Positions 1-6,426 are shown, counted from the stretch's first letter. The stretch: DNA of 6,426 nt from Flavobacteriales bacterium (GCA_947375085.1 CANCEQ010000177.1:1-6426); one strand, 5' to 3'. Translations and numbers: made by a program. The notes: a model not told the origin generated them from the letters alone.

Positions 1-444
1 TTGAATGGTGTTTTAGAACAAGATAAAGATTTAGTAACTGAAACAGAGGCCGATTTAGTTTGTAAAACAAATTTGAAACCAACTGCAACAGAAATTAAAG
101 ATTTATTATTTGCTAATAAATTAGTAAAACATGTAAAATCAAACACAATTGTATTTGCTAAAAACAATCAATTAATTTCGTGTGGAACGGGTCAGACTTC
201 TAGAGTTGATGCTTTGGTTCAAGCGATTGATAAAGCAAAATCTTTTGGATTTGATTTAAATGGAGCTGTGATGTCATCTGATGCATTTTTCCCATTCCCT
301 GATTGTGTTGAAATTGCTAAAAAAGCAGGTGTTAACGCGGTTATTCAACCAGGAGGATCAATCAAAGATGAATTGTCAATTGATTACTGTAATGCGAACG
401 AAATGTCAATGGTTTTTACAGGAAATAGACATTTTAAACATTAA
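1..444 (+). CDS. purH: PurH C-terminal part (AICAR transformylase domain), 5' truncated by window edge
   Basis: This is the 3' end of the bifunctional AICAR formyltransferase/IMP cyclohydrolase, which catalyses the last two steps of de novo IMP synthesis in the cytoplasm. Only the last 147 residues are visible. The family is usually a little over 500 residues, so the N-terminal cyclohydrolase domain and the first part of the transformylase domain lie upstream. The TTG at base 1 is an internal Leu codon, not a start. Visible transformylase-domain signatures are KSNTIV (46-51), GTGQTSRVD (62-70), SSDAFFPFPD (92-101), QPGGSIKD (116-123) and the C-terminal TGNRHFKH (140-147), whose Arg corresponds to a substrate-phosphate contact known in this family. 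The C-terminus is complete and ends in TAA. The gene lies 89 bases upstream of mreB on the same strand. It has no metabolic link to cell shape, so the neighbourhood probably reflects conserved gene order. Family assignment is very secure. Confidence 0.97.
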   Translation: MNGVLEQDKDLVTETEADLVCKTNLKPTATEIKDLLFANKLVKHVKSNTIVFAKNNQLISCGTGQTSRVDALVQAIDKAKSFGFDLNGAVMSSDAFFPFPDCVEIAKKAGVNAVIQPGGSIKDELSIDYCNANEMSMVFTGNRHFKH

Positions 445-451
445 TTTATTA

Positions 452-493
452 TTTTCGTAGAAATATAGATTGAAAGGTCTATAACTACGAAAA
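452..493 (+). other. Hairpin-forming inverted repeat between purH and mreB
   Basis: A perfect 9-base inverted repeat, TTTTCGTAG (452-460) and CTACGAAAA (485-493), encloses a second 6-base pair of arms, TATAGA (464-469) and TCTATA (478-483). An RNA could fold into a two-part stem of 9 and 6 pairs, with a small asymmetric internal loop (3 bases against 1) and an 8-base apical loop. It starts 8 bases after the purH stop and ends 40 bases before the mreB start. There is no T-run after the 3' arm on either strand, so it is not a textbook intrinsic terminator. It could mark the purH mRNA 3' end, protect the transcript, or act in the mreB leader. The symmetry is directly visible; the function is inference. 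Confidence 0.45.
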
Positions 494-533
494 GAAAATT
501 CGAATTATACTATATAAAAGTACAAGGCCAAAA

Positions 534-1559
534 ATGGGATTATTTAGCTTTTTAACGCAAGAAATTGCAATTGATTTAGGGACAGCGAACACACTTATCA
601 TCATGAATGACAAGGTGGTTGTTGATGAGCCTTCTATCGTTGCGCGTGACATTCAGACAGGGAAAATTGTTGCTATCGGTAAGAAAGCACAACAAATGCA
701 TGGAAAAACGCACAAGTTAATTGAAACAGTTCGACCTTTGAGAGACGGTGTAATTGCCGATTTCCAATGTGCAGAACAAATGATTCGTGGGATGATCAAA
801 ATGATTAACCCAGGAAAAAAAATATTTAATCCGGCTTTGAGAATGGTAATTTGTATTCCTTCAGGGATTACAGAGGTTGAAAAACGTGCCGTTCGTGACT
901 CTGCTGAACACGCAGGGGCAAAAGAAGTTTACCTTATTCATGAACCAATGGCAGCTGCTTTAGGTATCGGTATCGATGTTGAAGAGCCAATGGGAAATAT
1001 GATCATTGATATAGGTGGGGGTACTTCTGAAATTGCTGTCATTGCATTAGGAGGTATCGTTTGTGATAAATCAATTCGTATTGCTGGTGACGACTTTACT
1101 TCTGATATTGAGGAGTATATGAGACGTCAACACAATATTTTAGTGGGTGAGCGTACAGCTGAACAAATTAAAATTCAAGTTGGTTCTGCTATTCCTGAAT
1201 TGGATTTTCCACCAGAAGATTTAGCTGTACACGGAAGAGATTTAATGACTGGTATTCCAAAAGAAATCATCGTTACTTATTCTGAAATTGCATACGCTTT
1301 AGATAAAACAATTTGTAAAATCGAAGAAGCGATTCACAGTGCATTAGAAATGACTCCTCCAGAACTTTCTGCAGATATCTTTAAAACAGGTATTTACTTA
1401 GCAGGTGGTGGTTCTATGTTAAGAGGATTAGATAGTCGTATTTCAGCGAAAACAAAATTACCTGTTCACATTGCTGAAGATCCATTGAGAGCAGTAGCGC
1501 GTGGTACAAGTATCGCATTGAAAAACATAGATCGTTACCAATTCTTGATAAGAGATTAA
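534..1559 (+). CDS. mreB: Rod shape-determining protein MreB (bacterial actin homologue)
   Basis: MreB is an ATP-binding actin-like protein that forms membrane-bound antiparallel filaments and guides the lateral-wall elongation complex with MreC, MreD, RodA and PBP2. The 341-residue length matches the family. Nucleotide-site motifs are in order: phosphate-1 loop DLGTANT (14-20), connecting segment PLRDGVIADFQ (68-78), the HEPMAAALG stretch with the expected catalytic Glu at 137, phosphate-2 loop DIGGGTSE (159-166) and adenosine motif AGGGSMLRG (290-298). The hydrophobic N-terminus MGLFSFL before the first strand fits a short membrane-binding segment. The start at 534 is chosen because this N-terminus matches the usual MreB beginning; it follows an A-rich leader (CCAAAA) without a clear Shine-Dalgarno sequence, as is usual in Bacteroidota. 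The gene is separated from mreC by a terminator-like hairpin, so it may be transcribed partly as a single-gene message. No missing residues were noticed. Confidence 0.98.
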   Translation: MGLFSFLTQEIAIDLGTANTLIIMNDKVVVDEPSIVARDIQTGKIVAIGKKAQQMHGKTHKLIETVRPLRDGVIADFQCAEQMIRGMIKMINPGKKIFNPALRMVICIPSGITEVEKRAVRDSAEHAGAKEVYLIHEPMAAALGIGIDVEEPMGNMIIDIGGGTSEIAVIALGGIVCDKSIRIAGDDFTSDIEEYMRRQHNILVGERTAEQIKIQVGSAIPELDFPPEDLAVHGRDLMTGIPKEIIVTYSEIAYALDKTICKIEEAIHSALEMTPPELSADIFKTGIYLAGGGSMLRGLDSRISAKTKLPVHIAEDPLRAVARGTSIALKNIDRYQFLIRD

Positions 1560-1565
1560 TTTTAT

Positions 1566-1606
1566 ATAGTCCTGATGCTTAACGTGTCAGGACTATCCTA
1601 TTTTTT
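1566..1606 (+). terminator. Intrinsic-terminator-like hairpin between mreB and mreC
   Basis: Perfect 10-base inverted arms ATAGTCCTGA (1566-1575) and TCAGGACTAT (1587-1596) can be extended inward by two G-U pairs and one C-G pair, leaving a 5-base loop TTAAC. The 3' arm is followed by CCTA and then six T residues (1601-1606), the layout of a rho-independent terminator. It begins 6 bases after the mreB stop, and the T-run ends only 5 bases before the mreC ATG. Transcripts reaching mreC must therefore read through it or start at a promoter I could not identify. It is likely partial, lowering mreC-mreD-mrdA-rodA output relative to mreB. The structure is seen directly; the attenuation role is inferred. 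Confidence 0.8.
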
Positions 1607-1611
1607 CGAAA

Positions 1612-2451
1612 ATGCATAATTTAATTGCCTTTTTTAGACGTTTCAGAATTTTCATGTTGTTTGTATTGCTGCAAATTTTTGCGCTTTCAACCTATTTTAC
1701 GTCTTTAAGTTTTCCTCGTTCACAGTTTATTTCGAGTGCATCGGCAGTTTCTTCAACCATTTTAGAAGGAAAAAACAGTGTGACTAAATACTGGAATTTA
1801 GGTGAGAATAATAAGTTTTTACAAGAAGAAAATATTCGTCTTCGTAAAAAAATCTCATCCAGCTTTATTCGCTTGAATAGTAAATTAGTGAAAATTGAAG
1901 ATTCACTTTACCAACAACAATACGAATATATTCCTGGTCAAGTTATCAATTCTTCTTGTAATAAAAGAAATAACTTTTTCACTCTAAATATCGGTCGTAG
2001 ACAAGGTATAAAAAGAGGAATGGGTGTTTTCTCTGATAAAGGAATTGTCGGTGTAATACACAATGTAAGTGAACATTACTCAGTGATTAAATCTGTTTTA
2101 ACTGAAAGTATTAATGTCGATGTAATCATAGAACCTTCGGGAGCATTTGGATTATTAAAATGGGACGGAAGAGATCCAAGAAGAGGTTCTATCAGTGGAA
2201 TTTCAAACGACATGAAGATCAAAAAATGGTCGAATGTTGTTACTAGAGGTGGTTCAGGAATTTTCCCTAGAGGATTAATGGTTGGTAAAATCGAAAAATT
2301 AAAAACGATTGAAGGAAAACCTCTATGGGATGTTACATTCAAATATTCTGAAGATTACAGAAAGATTCAAAATGTGTATGTGATAAAGAATTTATTGCGT
2401 GAAGAACAAGAGAAATTAGAAAAAGAAATTCCAGAAGATAAAGTCGAATGA
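1612..2451 (+). CDS. mreC: Rod shape-determining protein MreC
   Basis: MreC is a bitopic inner-membrane protein that connects MreB and MreD inside with PBP2 in the periplasm and activates the elongation complex. The 279 residues show the family layout. A short basic cytoplasmic head (FFRRFR, 7-12) precedes a single membrane anchor (about 13-30). A polar, probably coiled-coil segment follows (about 62-100, containing LQEENIRLRKK). The beta-rich MreC core lies at about 106-260, with NIGRRQGIKRGMGVFSDKG (126-144) and the GGSGIFPRGLMVG stretch (213-225). The C-terminal tail after about 262 is highly charged and Glu/Lys-rich. The start at 1612 is chosen because it places the basic head and anchor correctly and lies just after the terminator T-run. 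The stop codon overlaps the mreD start by 4 bases (ATGA), suggesting translational coupling. No usual Shine-Dalgarno sequence is visible. Confidence 0.95.
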   Translation: MHNLIAFFRRFRIFMLFVLLQIFALSTYFTSLSFPRSQFISSASAVSSTILEGKNSVTKYWNLGENNKFLQEENIRLRKKISSSFIRLNSKLVKIEDSLYQQQYEYIPGQVINSSCNKRNNFFTLNIGRRQGIKRGMGVFSDKGIVGVIHNVSEHYSVIKSVLTESINVDVIIEPSGAFGLLKWDGRDPRRGSISGISNDMKIKKWSNVVTRGGSGIFPRGLMVGKIEKLKTIEGKPLWDVTFKYSEDYRKIQNVYVIKNLLREEQEKLEKEIPEDKVE

Positions 2452-2963
2452 AATTAATCGTAACACAACTTATACGTTTTGTACTGTTTGTACTGATTCA
2501 ATCATTGGTTTTTAATCAATTGGAGATTGGTTTGGGTATACAAATAATGATCTATCCCTTATTCATTATGTTGTTGCCTTTTGAAACAAGTATCCTTCTT
2601 TTGTTAGTTCTAGCTTTTGTGATGGGATTAAGTATAGATGCCATATCAGATACATACGGACTTCATACTTCGGCTTTACTTTTAGTAGCGTATATGCGTC
2701 CTATTATCTTTAATATTTTTGCACCACGTGAAGGTTACGATACAATCAAAGAAGCATCGTTTATAGAAATGGGGCAACGTTGGTTTATTTCGGTTTACGG
2801 ATTGCTTTTATTGATTCATCATTTATGGTTTTTCATTCTGGAAATGTTTAATATGAGTGAACTAGGTTTCATTCTTCAAAAAACAATTTTAAGTGTTCCG
2901 CTTTCTTTTTTACTTTGTATCTTTTTACAAGTTATCTTTGTAGCTAAGCCAAAAGAACGATGA
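2448..2963 (+). CDS. mreD: Rod shape-determining protein MreD (integral membrane)
   Basis: MreD is a polytopic inner-membrane partner of MreC in the elongation complex. The 171 residues are mostly hydrophobic, with about five or six membrane segments (roughly 8-24, 31-45, 47-64, 74-92, 112-131 and 141-165). Sequence conservation in this family is low, so the call rests on size, topology, position between mreC and mrdA, and the conserved stretch MGLSIDAISDTYGLHTSAL (59-77) followed by AYMRP (81-85), which fits MreD of the Bacteroidota. The start overlaps the mreC stop (ATGA) and its own stop overlaps the PBP2 start (ATGA), so translation is probably coupled at both ends. An in-frame 9-base tandem duplication encodes FVLFVL in the first membrane segment. 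The tail after residue 165 is basic (AKPKER), which fits a cytoplasmic C-terminus. Confidence 0.92.
   Translation: MKLIVTQLIRFVLFVLIQSLVFNQLEIGLGIQIMIYPLFIMLLPFETSILLLLVLAFVMGLSIDAISDTYGLHTSALLLVAYMRPIIFNIFAPREGYDTIKEASFIEMGQRWFISVYGLLLLIHHLWFFILEMFNMSELGFILQKTILSVPLSFLLCIFLQVIFVAKPKER
2478..2495 (+). repeat. Perfect 9-base tandem duplication inside mreD
   Basis: TTTGTACTG occurs twice back to back (2478-2486 and 2487-2495), in frame, encoding FVL-FVL in the first membrane helix of MreD. A repeat of this size can arise by slippage, and gain or loss of one unit would change the helix by three residues without shifting the frame. It may equally be chance in a hydrophobic segment. Confidence 0.5.
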
Positions 2964-4810
2964 ATTTCGATACCCGTAAGTATGTAATTATTTCCTTTAT
3001 TTTAGTTGTAGGTTTTATCTACACTTCGAGGTTATTTTATATGCAAGTGATTGATGATAGTTGGGCTTTAAGAGCACAACAAATCGCTGAAAAAAGAAAA
3101 GAAATTAGTCCACCAAGAGGAGCTGTTTATGACAGACATGGAAAAAAAATAGTTTCCAATCGTACATATTACAATTTAATGATGATCGAAGCCAATATGA
3201 AAGACTTCGATACAGTTGCTTTTGCGAAATTAATTGGCTGGACACCTGAAAAAGTAAAAGCGAGATTTAAAGAAATTGTAAAAGGAGAAGGAAAATACAA
3301 AAATCCATACACAGGAAAAACAACTTCAAATTACCAAAAAGTACGACCATATCCTTTCATCAAAGAAATGACTTTAGATGAAATTGCGAATATTGCACCT
3401 CACCTTGAAGAATTCCCAGGATTTTATGAGGAAGTTACGAGTATGAGGAGTTATACGTATGCGAATGGAGCAAATATTTTTGGCTATTTGTCTGAAGTAT
3501 ATCGAGAAGAAATTGAAGCCGATCATTTTTACAAAGCCGGTGACAATATGGGGAGAGCCGGTATCGAGCGTTTTTATGAAACAGATTTAAGAGGTCAAAA
3601 AGGTATTCGATACATTGTAACATCCGCCTTAAATAACGATGTAGAATCGTATATGGAAGGTAAATACGATACAATCGCAAAACAAGGACCGAATATGATT
3701 CTTGGAATTGATATTGAATTACAAGCCTACGGAGAAAAATTATTAAAAGGTAAAAGAGGTTGTGTTGTAGCAATTGAACCATCAACAGGTGAAATACTTG
3801 CTTTAGTTTCAGCTCCATCTTTTGACCCGAACTTATTAGTTGGTAAGAGGAATATTACCATGAATTATCCAGCTTTAGCAAGAGATCCTCAAAAGCCTTT
3901 GTATCCAAGACCATTAGCAGCTCAATATCCTCCTGGTTCGATTTTTAAGTTATTACAATCCTTAATTGGTCTTCAAGAAGGTGTAATTACACCAGAATCT
4001 GGATTTCCTTGTATAAAAAGTATGGTAGGTTGTCACGATCACCCTTCAGCAGGAAATTTAGCAGATGGAATTAAATTCTCTTGTAATCCATATTATTATG
4101 CTGTTACAAAACGAATTATTCAGCAAGGAAAAAGTAAAAATAATTTTATAGATGCCGAAATTGGATTAAATAAATGGGCCGATTATATGCACAGTTTTGG
4201 TTTGGGTTCTAAGTTTGATACAGATATTACGGGATTAACTTCAGGTTTGATTCCAGATGCAAACTACTATGATAAATGGTATGGACACCATAGATGGGCA
4301 TTTTCAACTATTCGATCTATTTCAATCGGACAAGGAGAGGTTCAATTAACACCGCTTCAAATGGCAAACGTAGGAGCGATGATTGCGAACAAAGGATGGT
4401 ATTATACACCTCATTTTGTAAAATCGATTGGAAGTAAAGGTCCACTACCTCAGTTTAAAAAGAAACACATGACAATGGTCGATGCAAAACATTTTGCTGC
4501 GGTTCAAGAAGGGATGCGTCGAGTTGTTCACGAAGATGGAGGAACTGGTCGTCAAGCAAGAAACACAAAATTCATAACTTGTGGAAAAACAGGAACGGTT
4601 GAGAATAAACCAAAGAAAGATCACTCGGTATTCTTAGCTTTTGCTCCAATGAATAACCCAAAAATATCTATTGTTGTATTTATTGAAAATGCAGGTTTTG
4701 GAGGAACATGGGCGGCACCTATTGCAGGATTAATGATTGAAAAGTATTTAAAAGGTACTGTGTCAGATTCATTAAAAGAAAAACGAATTTTAGATTTTTC
4801 GATATACTAA
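2960..4810 (+). CDS. mrdA: Penicillin-binding protein 2 (class B transpeptidase of the elongation complex)
   Basis: PBP2 is a periplasmic D,D-transpeptidase, anchored in the inner membrane, that crosslinks the glycan made by RodA and is a beta-lactam target. The 616 residues begin with a short cytoplasmic head and one membrane anchor (about 8-27). The pedestal domain follows, with PPRGAVYDRHG (51-61), GYLSEV (175-180) and NMGRAGIERFYETDLRG (196-212). The transpeptidase domain (about 265-600) carries all three active-site motifs: S327-I-F-K330 with the nucleophilic Ser, S374-C-N376, and K543-T-G545. Near SxN, Cys351, Cys358, His359, Asp360, His361 and Cys375 form an unusual cluster that may bind metal or form a disulfide. 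The start overlaps the mreD stop (ATGA), and rodA begins 3 bases after this stop, so the enzyme pair is made together. Its position beside rodA and mreCD separates it from the division paralogue FtsI. Length and motifs are intact. Confidence 0.97.
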   Translation: MNFDTRKYVIISFILVVGFIYTSRLFYMQVIDDSWALRAQQIAEKRKEISPPRGAVYDRHGKKIVSNRTYYNLMMIEANMKDFDTVAFAKLIGWTPEKVKARFKEIVKGEGKYKNPYTGKTTSNYQKVRPYPFIKEMTLDEIANIAPHLEEFPGFYEEVTSMRSYTYANGANIFGYLSEVYREEIEADHFYKAGDNMGRAGIERFYETDLRGQKGIRYIVTSALNNDVESYMEGKYDTIAKQGPNMILGIDIELQAYGEKLLKGKRGCVVAIEPSTGEILALVSAPSFDPNLLVGKRNITMNYPALARDPQKPLYPRPLAAQYPPGSIFKLLQSLIGLQEGVITPESGFPCIKSMVGCHDHPSAGNLADGIKFSCNPYYYAVTKRIIQQGKSKNNFIDAEIGLNKWADYMHSFGLGSKFDTDITGLTSGLIPDANYYDKWYGHHRWAFSTIRSISIGQGEVQLTPLQMANVGAMIANKGWYYTPHFVKSIGSKGPLPQFKKKHMTMVDAKHFAAVQEGMRRVVHEDGGTGRQARNTKFITCGKTGTVENKPKKDHSVFLAFAPMNNPKISIVVFIENAGFGGTWAAPIAGLMIEKYLKGTVSDSLKEKRILDFSIY

Positions 4811-4813
4811 CGA

Positions 4814-6211
4814 ATGAGAAGAGGAGAAAAAATAACAACAAATATTGATTGGCCACTTTTTAGTGTCTACATCATATTGATGTTAATGGGATTAGCTACA
4901 GTATATGCAACAGCTTATAATCCAGATTCTCCGAATTTATTTTCTTATTCAGAAAAATATGGTAAACAAGTAGTTTGGTTATTAGTATCTCTATTTTTGG
5001 GATTATTAGTACTCCTTATTGATGCAGATATTTATCGGAAATTTGCTACCCCAATTTACATTTTTACTCTTGTTTTGTTAGTCGTCGTATTGTTTATGCC
5101 TGCTAAAAATGGAGCAAGAGCTTGGTTAGGAATCGGTACATTGGGTATTCAGCCTGCTGAGTTCGCAAAGATCGGAACATCTTTATTATTAGCTCGTTAC
5201 ATAAGTAGTGTTAACATAAAATTACAGAATCTACAAACGGTTTTAATGGCGAATGTGATTATATTAATTCCGATGGTATTGATTTTATTACAACCAGATG
5301 CTGGAACTTTTGTGGTATTTACCTCGTTTCTATTTGTAATGTATCGAGAAGGGATTACCTATGATCCACTAGTGTTGAAGCTGGTCAATTTAATTCCTGG
5401 AATCAAATTTAAACAAACGTGGGTTGGAAGTCACTTTATTCCAATCATGTTTGCTGTTGTCTTTTTGTGTTTAGCGACATTATTGGTTAGTAATAACATT
5501 ATCACTTTTGATTTTATGCCAAGTGTTAAAATTCCAGGTTTCGCAGGTGTGGTAACAACTTTGGTACTTTTAGCCTTATTAAGTTTATTTTTCTTGCGTT
5601 ACATTGGATCAAAAAGAGATCGAAAAAATGCGTTGATTATTGTTATTATTGGATTTACCTTAAGTACTTTAATTGCTTCTAGTGTCAATTTCTTATTTCA
5701 AGGAATGGCAAAACACCAAAAAGATCGTATAGAACTTTTCTTAGGTTTGAGAGAAGATCCAGATGGAGAAGATTATAACCGAAACAGAGCAATGGCAGCT
5801 GTAGGTTCGGGTCGTTTTTTAGGAAAAGGATACAATAAAGCATCCGTATCTAGTGTTGAAAGTAACCACGTACCAGAAAGTGAAACGGATTTTATCTTTT
5901 GTCCGTTTGCAGAAGAATGGGGATTTGTTGGAACTTTCGTATTAGTTTGTTTATACATGTTTATGCTTTTTAGAATCATCATGATTGCAGAAAGGCAGCG
6001 ATCCAGATTTGTTCGTGTATATGCCTATACAGTAGCAATGATTTTATTTTATCACTTTGCCGTTAACATTGGAATGGATATTGGGTTTGCTCCTGTTATT
6101 GGTATTCCTCTACCCTTTTTCAGTTATGGTGGATCATCCATGATGTCGTTTTCGATGTTCATGTTTATATTATTAAAACTAGATAGTCAGAGAAGTTATA
6201 TACTTCAATAA
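4814..6211 (+). CDS. rodA: RodA, SEDS-family peptidoglycan glycosyltransferase
   Basis: RodA is a polytopic inner-membrane enzyme that polymerises lipid II into glycan strands and works with PBP2 in lateral-wall growth. SEDS signatures are NGARAWLGIG (99-108), IQPAEFAKIG (112-121), LLQPDAGT (158-165), the extracellular-loop stretch from LREDPDGEDYNRNRA (312-326) through AVGSGRFLGKGY (329-340) to VPESETDFIF (353-362), and IPLPFFSYGGSS (431-442). Asp359 in TDFIF matches the position proposed as catalytic in RodA/FtsW. At 465 residues it is clearly longer than the roughly 370-residue enterobacterial RodA. Most of the excess lies between LQPDAGT and the large loop, where three hydrophobic segments (about 208-228, 243-263 and 273-296) replace the usual one. 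Adjacency to mrdA and mreCD supports RodA rather than FtsW. The start 3 bases after the PBP2 stop suggests coupling; the N-terminus is short and basic (MRRGEK). Confidence 0.96.
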   Translation: MRRGEKITTNIDWPLFSVYIILMLMGLATVYATAYNPDSPNLFSYSEKYGKQVVWLLVSLFLGLLVLLIDADIYRKFATPIYIFTLVLLVVVLFMPAKNGARAWLGIGTLGIQPAEFAKIGTSLLLARYISSVNIKLQNLQTVLMANVIILIPMVLILLQPDAGTFVVFTSFLFVMYREGITYDPLVLKLVNLIPGIKFKQTWVGSHFIPIMFAVVFLCLATLLVSNNIITFDFMPSVKIPGFAGVVTTLVLLALLSLFFLRYIGSKRDRKNALIIVIIGFTLSTLIASSVNFLFQGMAKHQKDRIELFLGLREDPDGEDYNRNRAMAAVGSGRFLGKGYNKASVSSVESNHVPESETDFIFCPFAEEWGFVGTFVLVCLYMFMLFRIIMIAERQRSRFVRVYAYTVAMILFYHFAVNIGMDIGFAPVIGIPLPFFSYGGSSMMSFSMFMFILLKLDSQRSYILQ

Positions 6212-6218
6212 ATCTAGT
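6178..6218 (+). other. Weak nested inverted repeat at the rodA 3' end
   Basis: ACTAGAT (6178-6184) and ATCTAGT (6212-6218) are inverted copies across the rodA stop codon. Inside them GAAGT (6192-6196) and ACTTC (6202-6206) form a small hairpin with loop TATAT. No T-run follows, so terminator function is doubtful. It could be a processing site or chance in AT-rich DNA. Confidence 0.25.
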
Positions 6219-6277
6219 CTAAGAGCGTTATTTGATTAAAAGATTTAATATTTTACAATACTAATTCAACAGTAAGA

Positions 6278-6426
6278 ATGGAGAAGAATAATAAAAAACA
6301 ACCGTTGAGTCCTGAGGCTCAAAAAAAGAAGTATACGCGTTTATTATACATTTTTGGATTGTTTCCATTAGCATTGGCGACAAGCCTTTTGTTGTTTCAA
6401 CCAGATTCAAGTTTACCTCCGGTATC
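6278..6426 (+). CDS. Start of a membrane-anchored protein, possibly class A penicillin-binding protein (PBP1A type), 3' truncated
   Basis: The ATG at 6278 opens 49 codons with no stop before the window ends. The product has a lysine-rich cytoplasmic head (about residues 1-21), a hydrophobic segment suited to a signal-anchor (about 22-40, LLYIFGLFPLALATSLLLF) and then QPDSSLPPV facing the periplasm. In bifunctional class A PBPs of Bacteroidota a short basic head, one anchor and an LPS/LPP-type stretch leading into an LENP-like motif precede the glycosyltransferase domain; the visible part agrees, but no catalytic motif is inside the window. The location 66 bases after the elongation cluster, on the same strand, supports a cell-wall role. 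The start is preceded by an A-rich leader (AGTAAGA). Another bitopic envelope protein cannot be excluded. The existence of the gene is well supported; the product is tentative. Confidence 0.5.
   Translation, partial: MEKNNKKQPLSPEAQKKKYTRLLYIFGLFPLALATSLLLFQPDSSLPPV

Noticed and set aside
1..3. TTG at base 1 as a start codon for a 147-residue protein
   Set aside because: The frame continues PurH from upstream; the sequence is the middle of the transformylase domain, so this codon is an internal Leu.
1599..1606. TATTTTTT before mreC as a promoter -7 box
   Set aside because: It lacks the final G and no TTG box lies at the proper distance upstream; the run is better explained as the terminator T-tract.
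2076..2342. Minus-strand open frame of 88 codons inside mreC
   Set aside because: It lies wholly inside a well-supported mreC, shows no recognisable domain, and is explained as an antisense shadow.
3435..3818. Minus-strand open frame of 127 codons inside mrdA
   Set aside because: It lies wholly inside the PBP2 gene; the Leu/Tyr/Arg-rich product looks like an antisense reading of AT-rich coding DNA with no known motif.
5773..5982. Minus-strand open frame of 69 codons inside rodA
   Set aside because: It covers the conserved SEDS loop region on the other strand and has no independent support.
6232..6256. Possible promoter (TTG at 6232-6234 and TATTTTAC at 6249-6256) before the last gene
   Set aside because: The second box matches TAnnTTTG only partly and the spacing (14 bases) is shorter than expected, so it is not better than chance in AT-rich DNA.

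Overview
The window is a six-gene stretch, all on the + strand, of AT-rich chromosomal DNA. It most likely comes from a member of the Bacteroidota, probably Flavobacteriia/Flavobacteriales. The reasons are the protein styles (a PurH C-terminus ending in GNRHFKH, a compact MreD, a PBP2 with a Cys/His-rich stretch around the SxN motif), A-rich leaders without clear Shine-Dalgarno sequences before the starts, and the gene order purH-mreB-mreC-mreD-mrdA-rodA, which I recall from flavobacterial genomes. I cannot fix the genus from this window.

Layout: bases 1-444 hold the 3' end of purH (last step(s) of IMP synthesis), cut by the window edge. An 89-base gap with a hairpin-forming inverted repeat leads to mreB (534-1559). 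A 52-base gap holding a strong intrinsic-terminator-like hairpin plus a T-run separates mreB from a tightly packed block: mreC (1612-2451), mreD (2448-2963), mrdA/PBP2 (2960-4810) and rodA (4814-6211). The first two junctions of this block are 4-base ATGA stop/start overlaps and the third is a 3-base gap. After a 66-base gap, a new gene starts at 6278 and runs off the end. Its 49 visible residues (short basic cytoplasmic head, one membrane segment, then SLPPV) resemble the start of a class A penicillin-binding protein, but this is tentative.

How the genes work together: MreB filaments on the inner membrane face orient the elongation machinery. MreC and MreD link it to the periplasm. RodA (SEDS glycosyltransferase) polymerises lipid II into glycan and PBP2 (transpeptidase) crosslinks it. 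This is a complete core elongasome (Rod complex) in one cluster. The terminator between mreB and mreC suggests that MreB can be made in excess over the membrane components, while mreC-mreD-mrdA-rodA look translationally coupled.

This is mainly a conserved housekeeping region. I saw no mobile element, CRISPR array, tRNA or rRNA, and no evidence of an undescribed system. The points most worth a second look are the mreB/mreC terminator, the apparent extra membrane segments in RodA, and the Cys/His cluster in PBP2.
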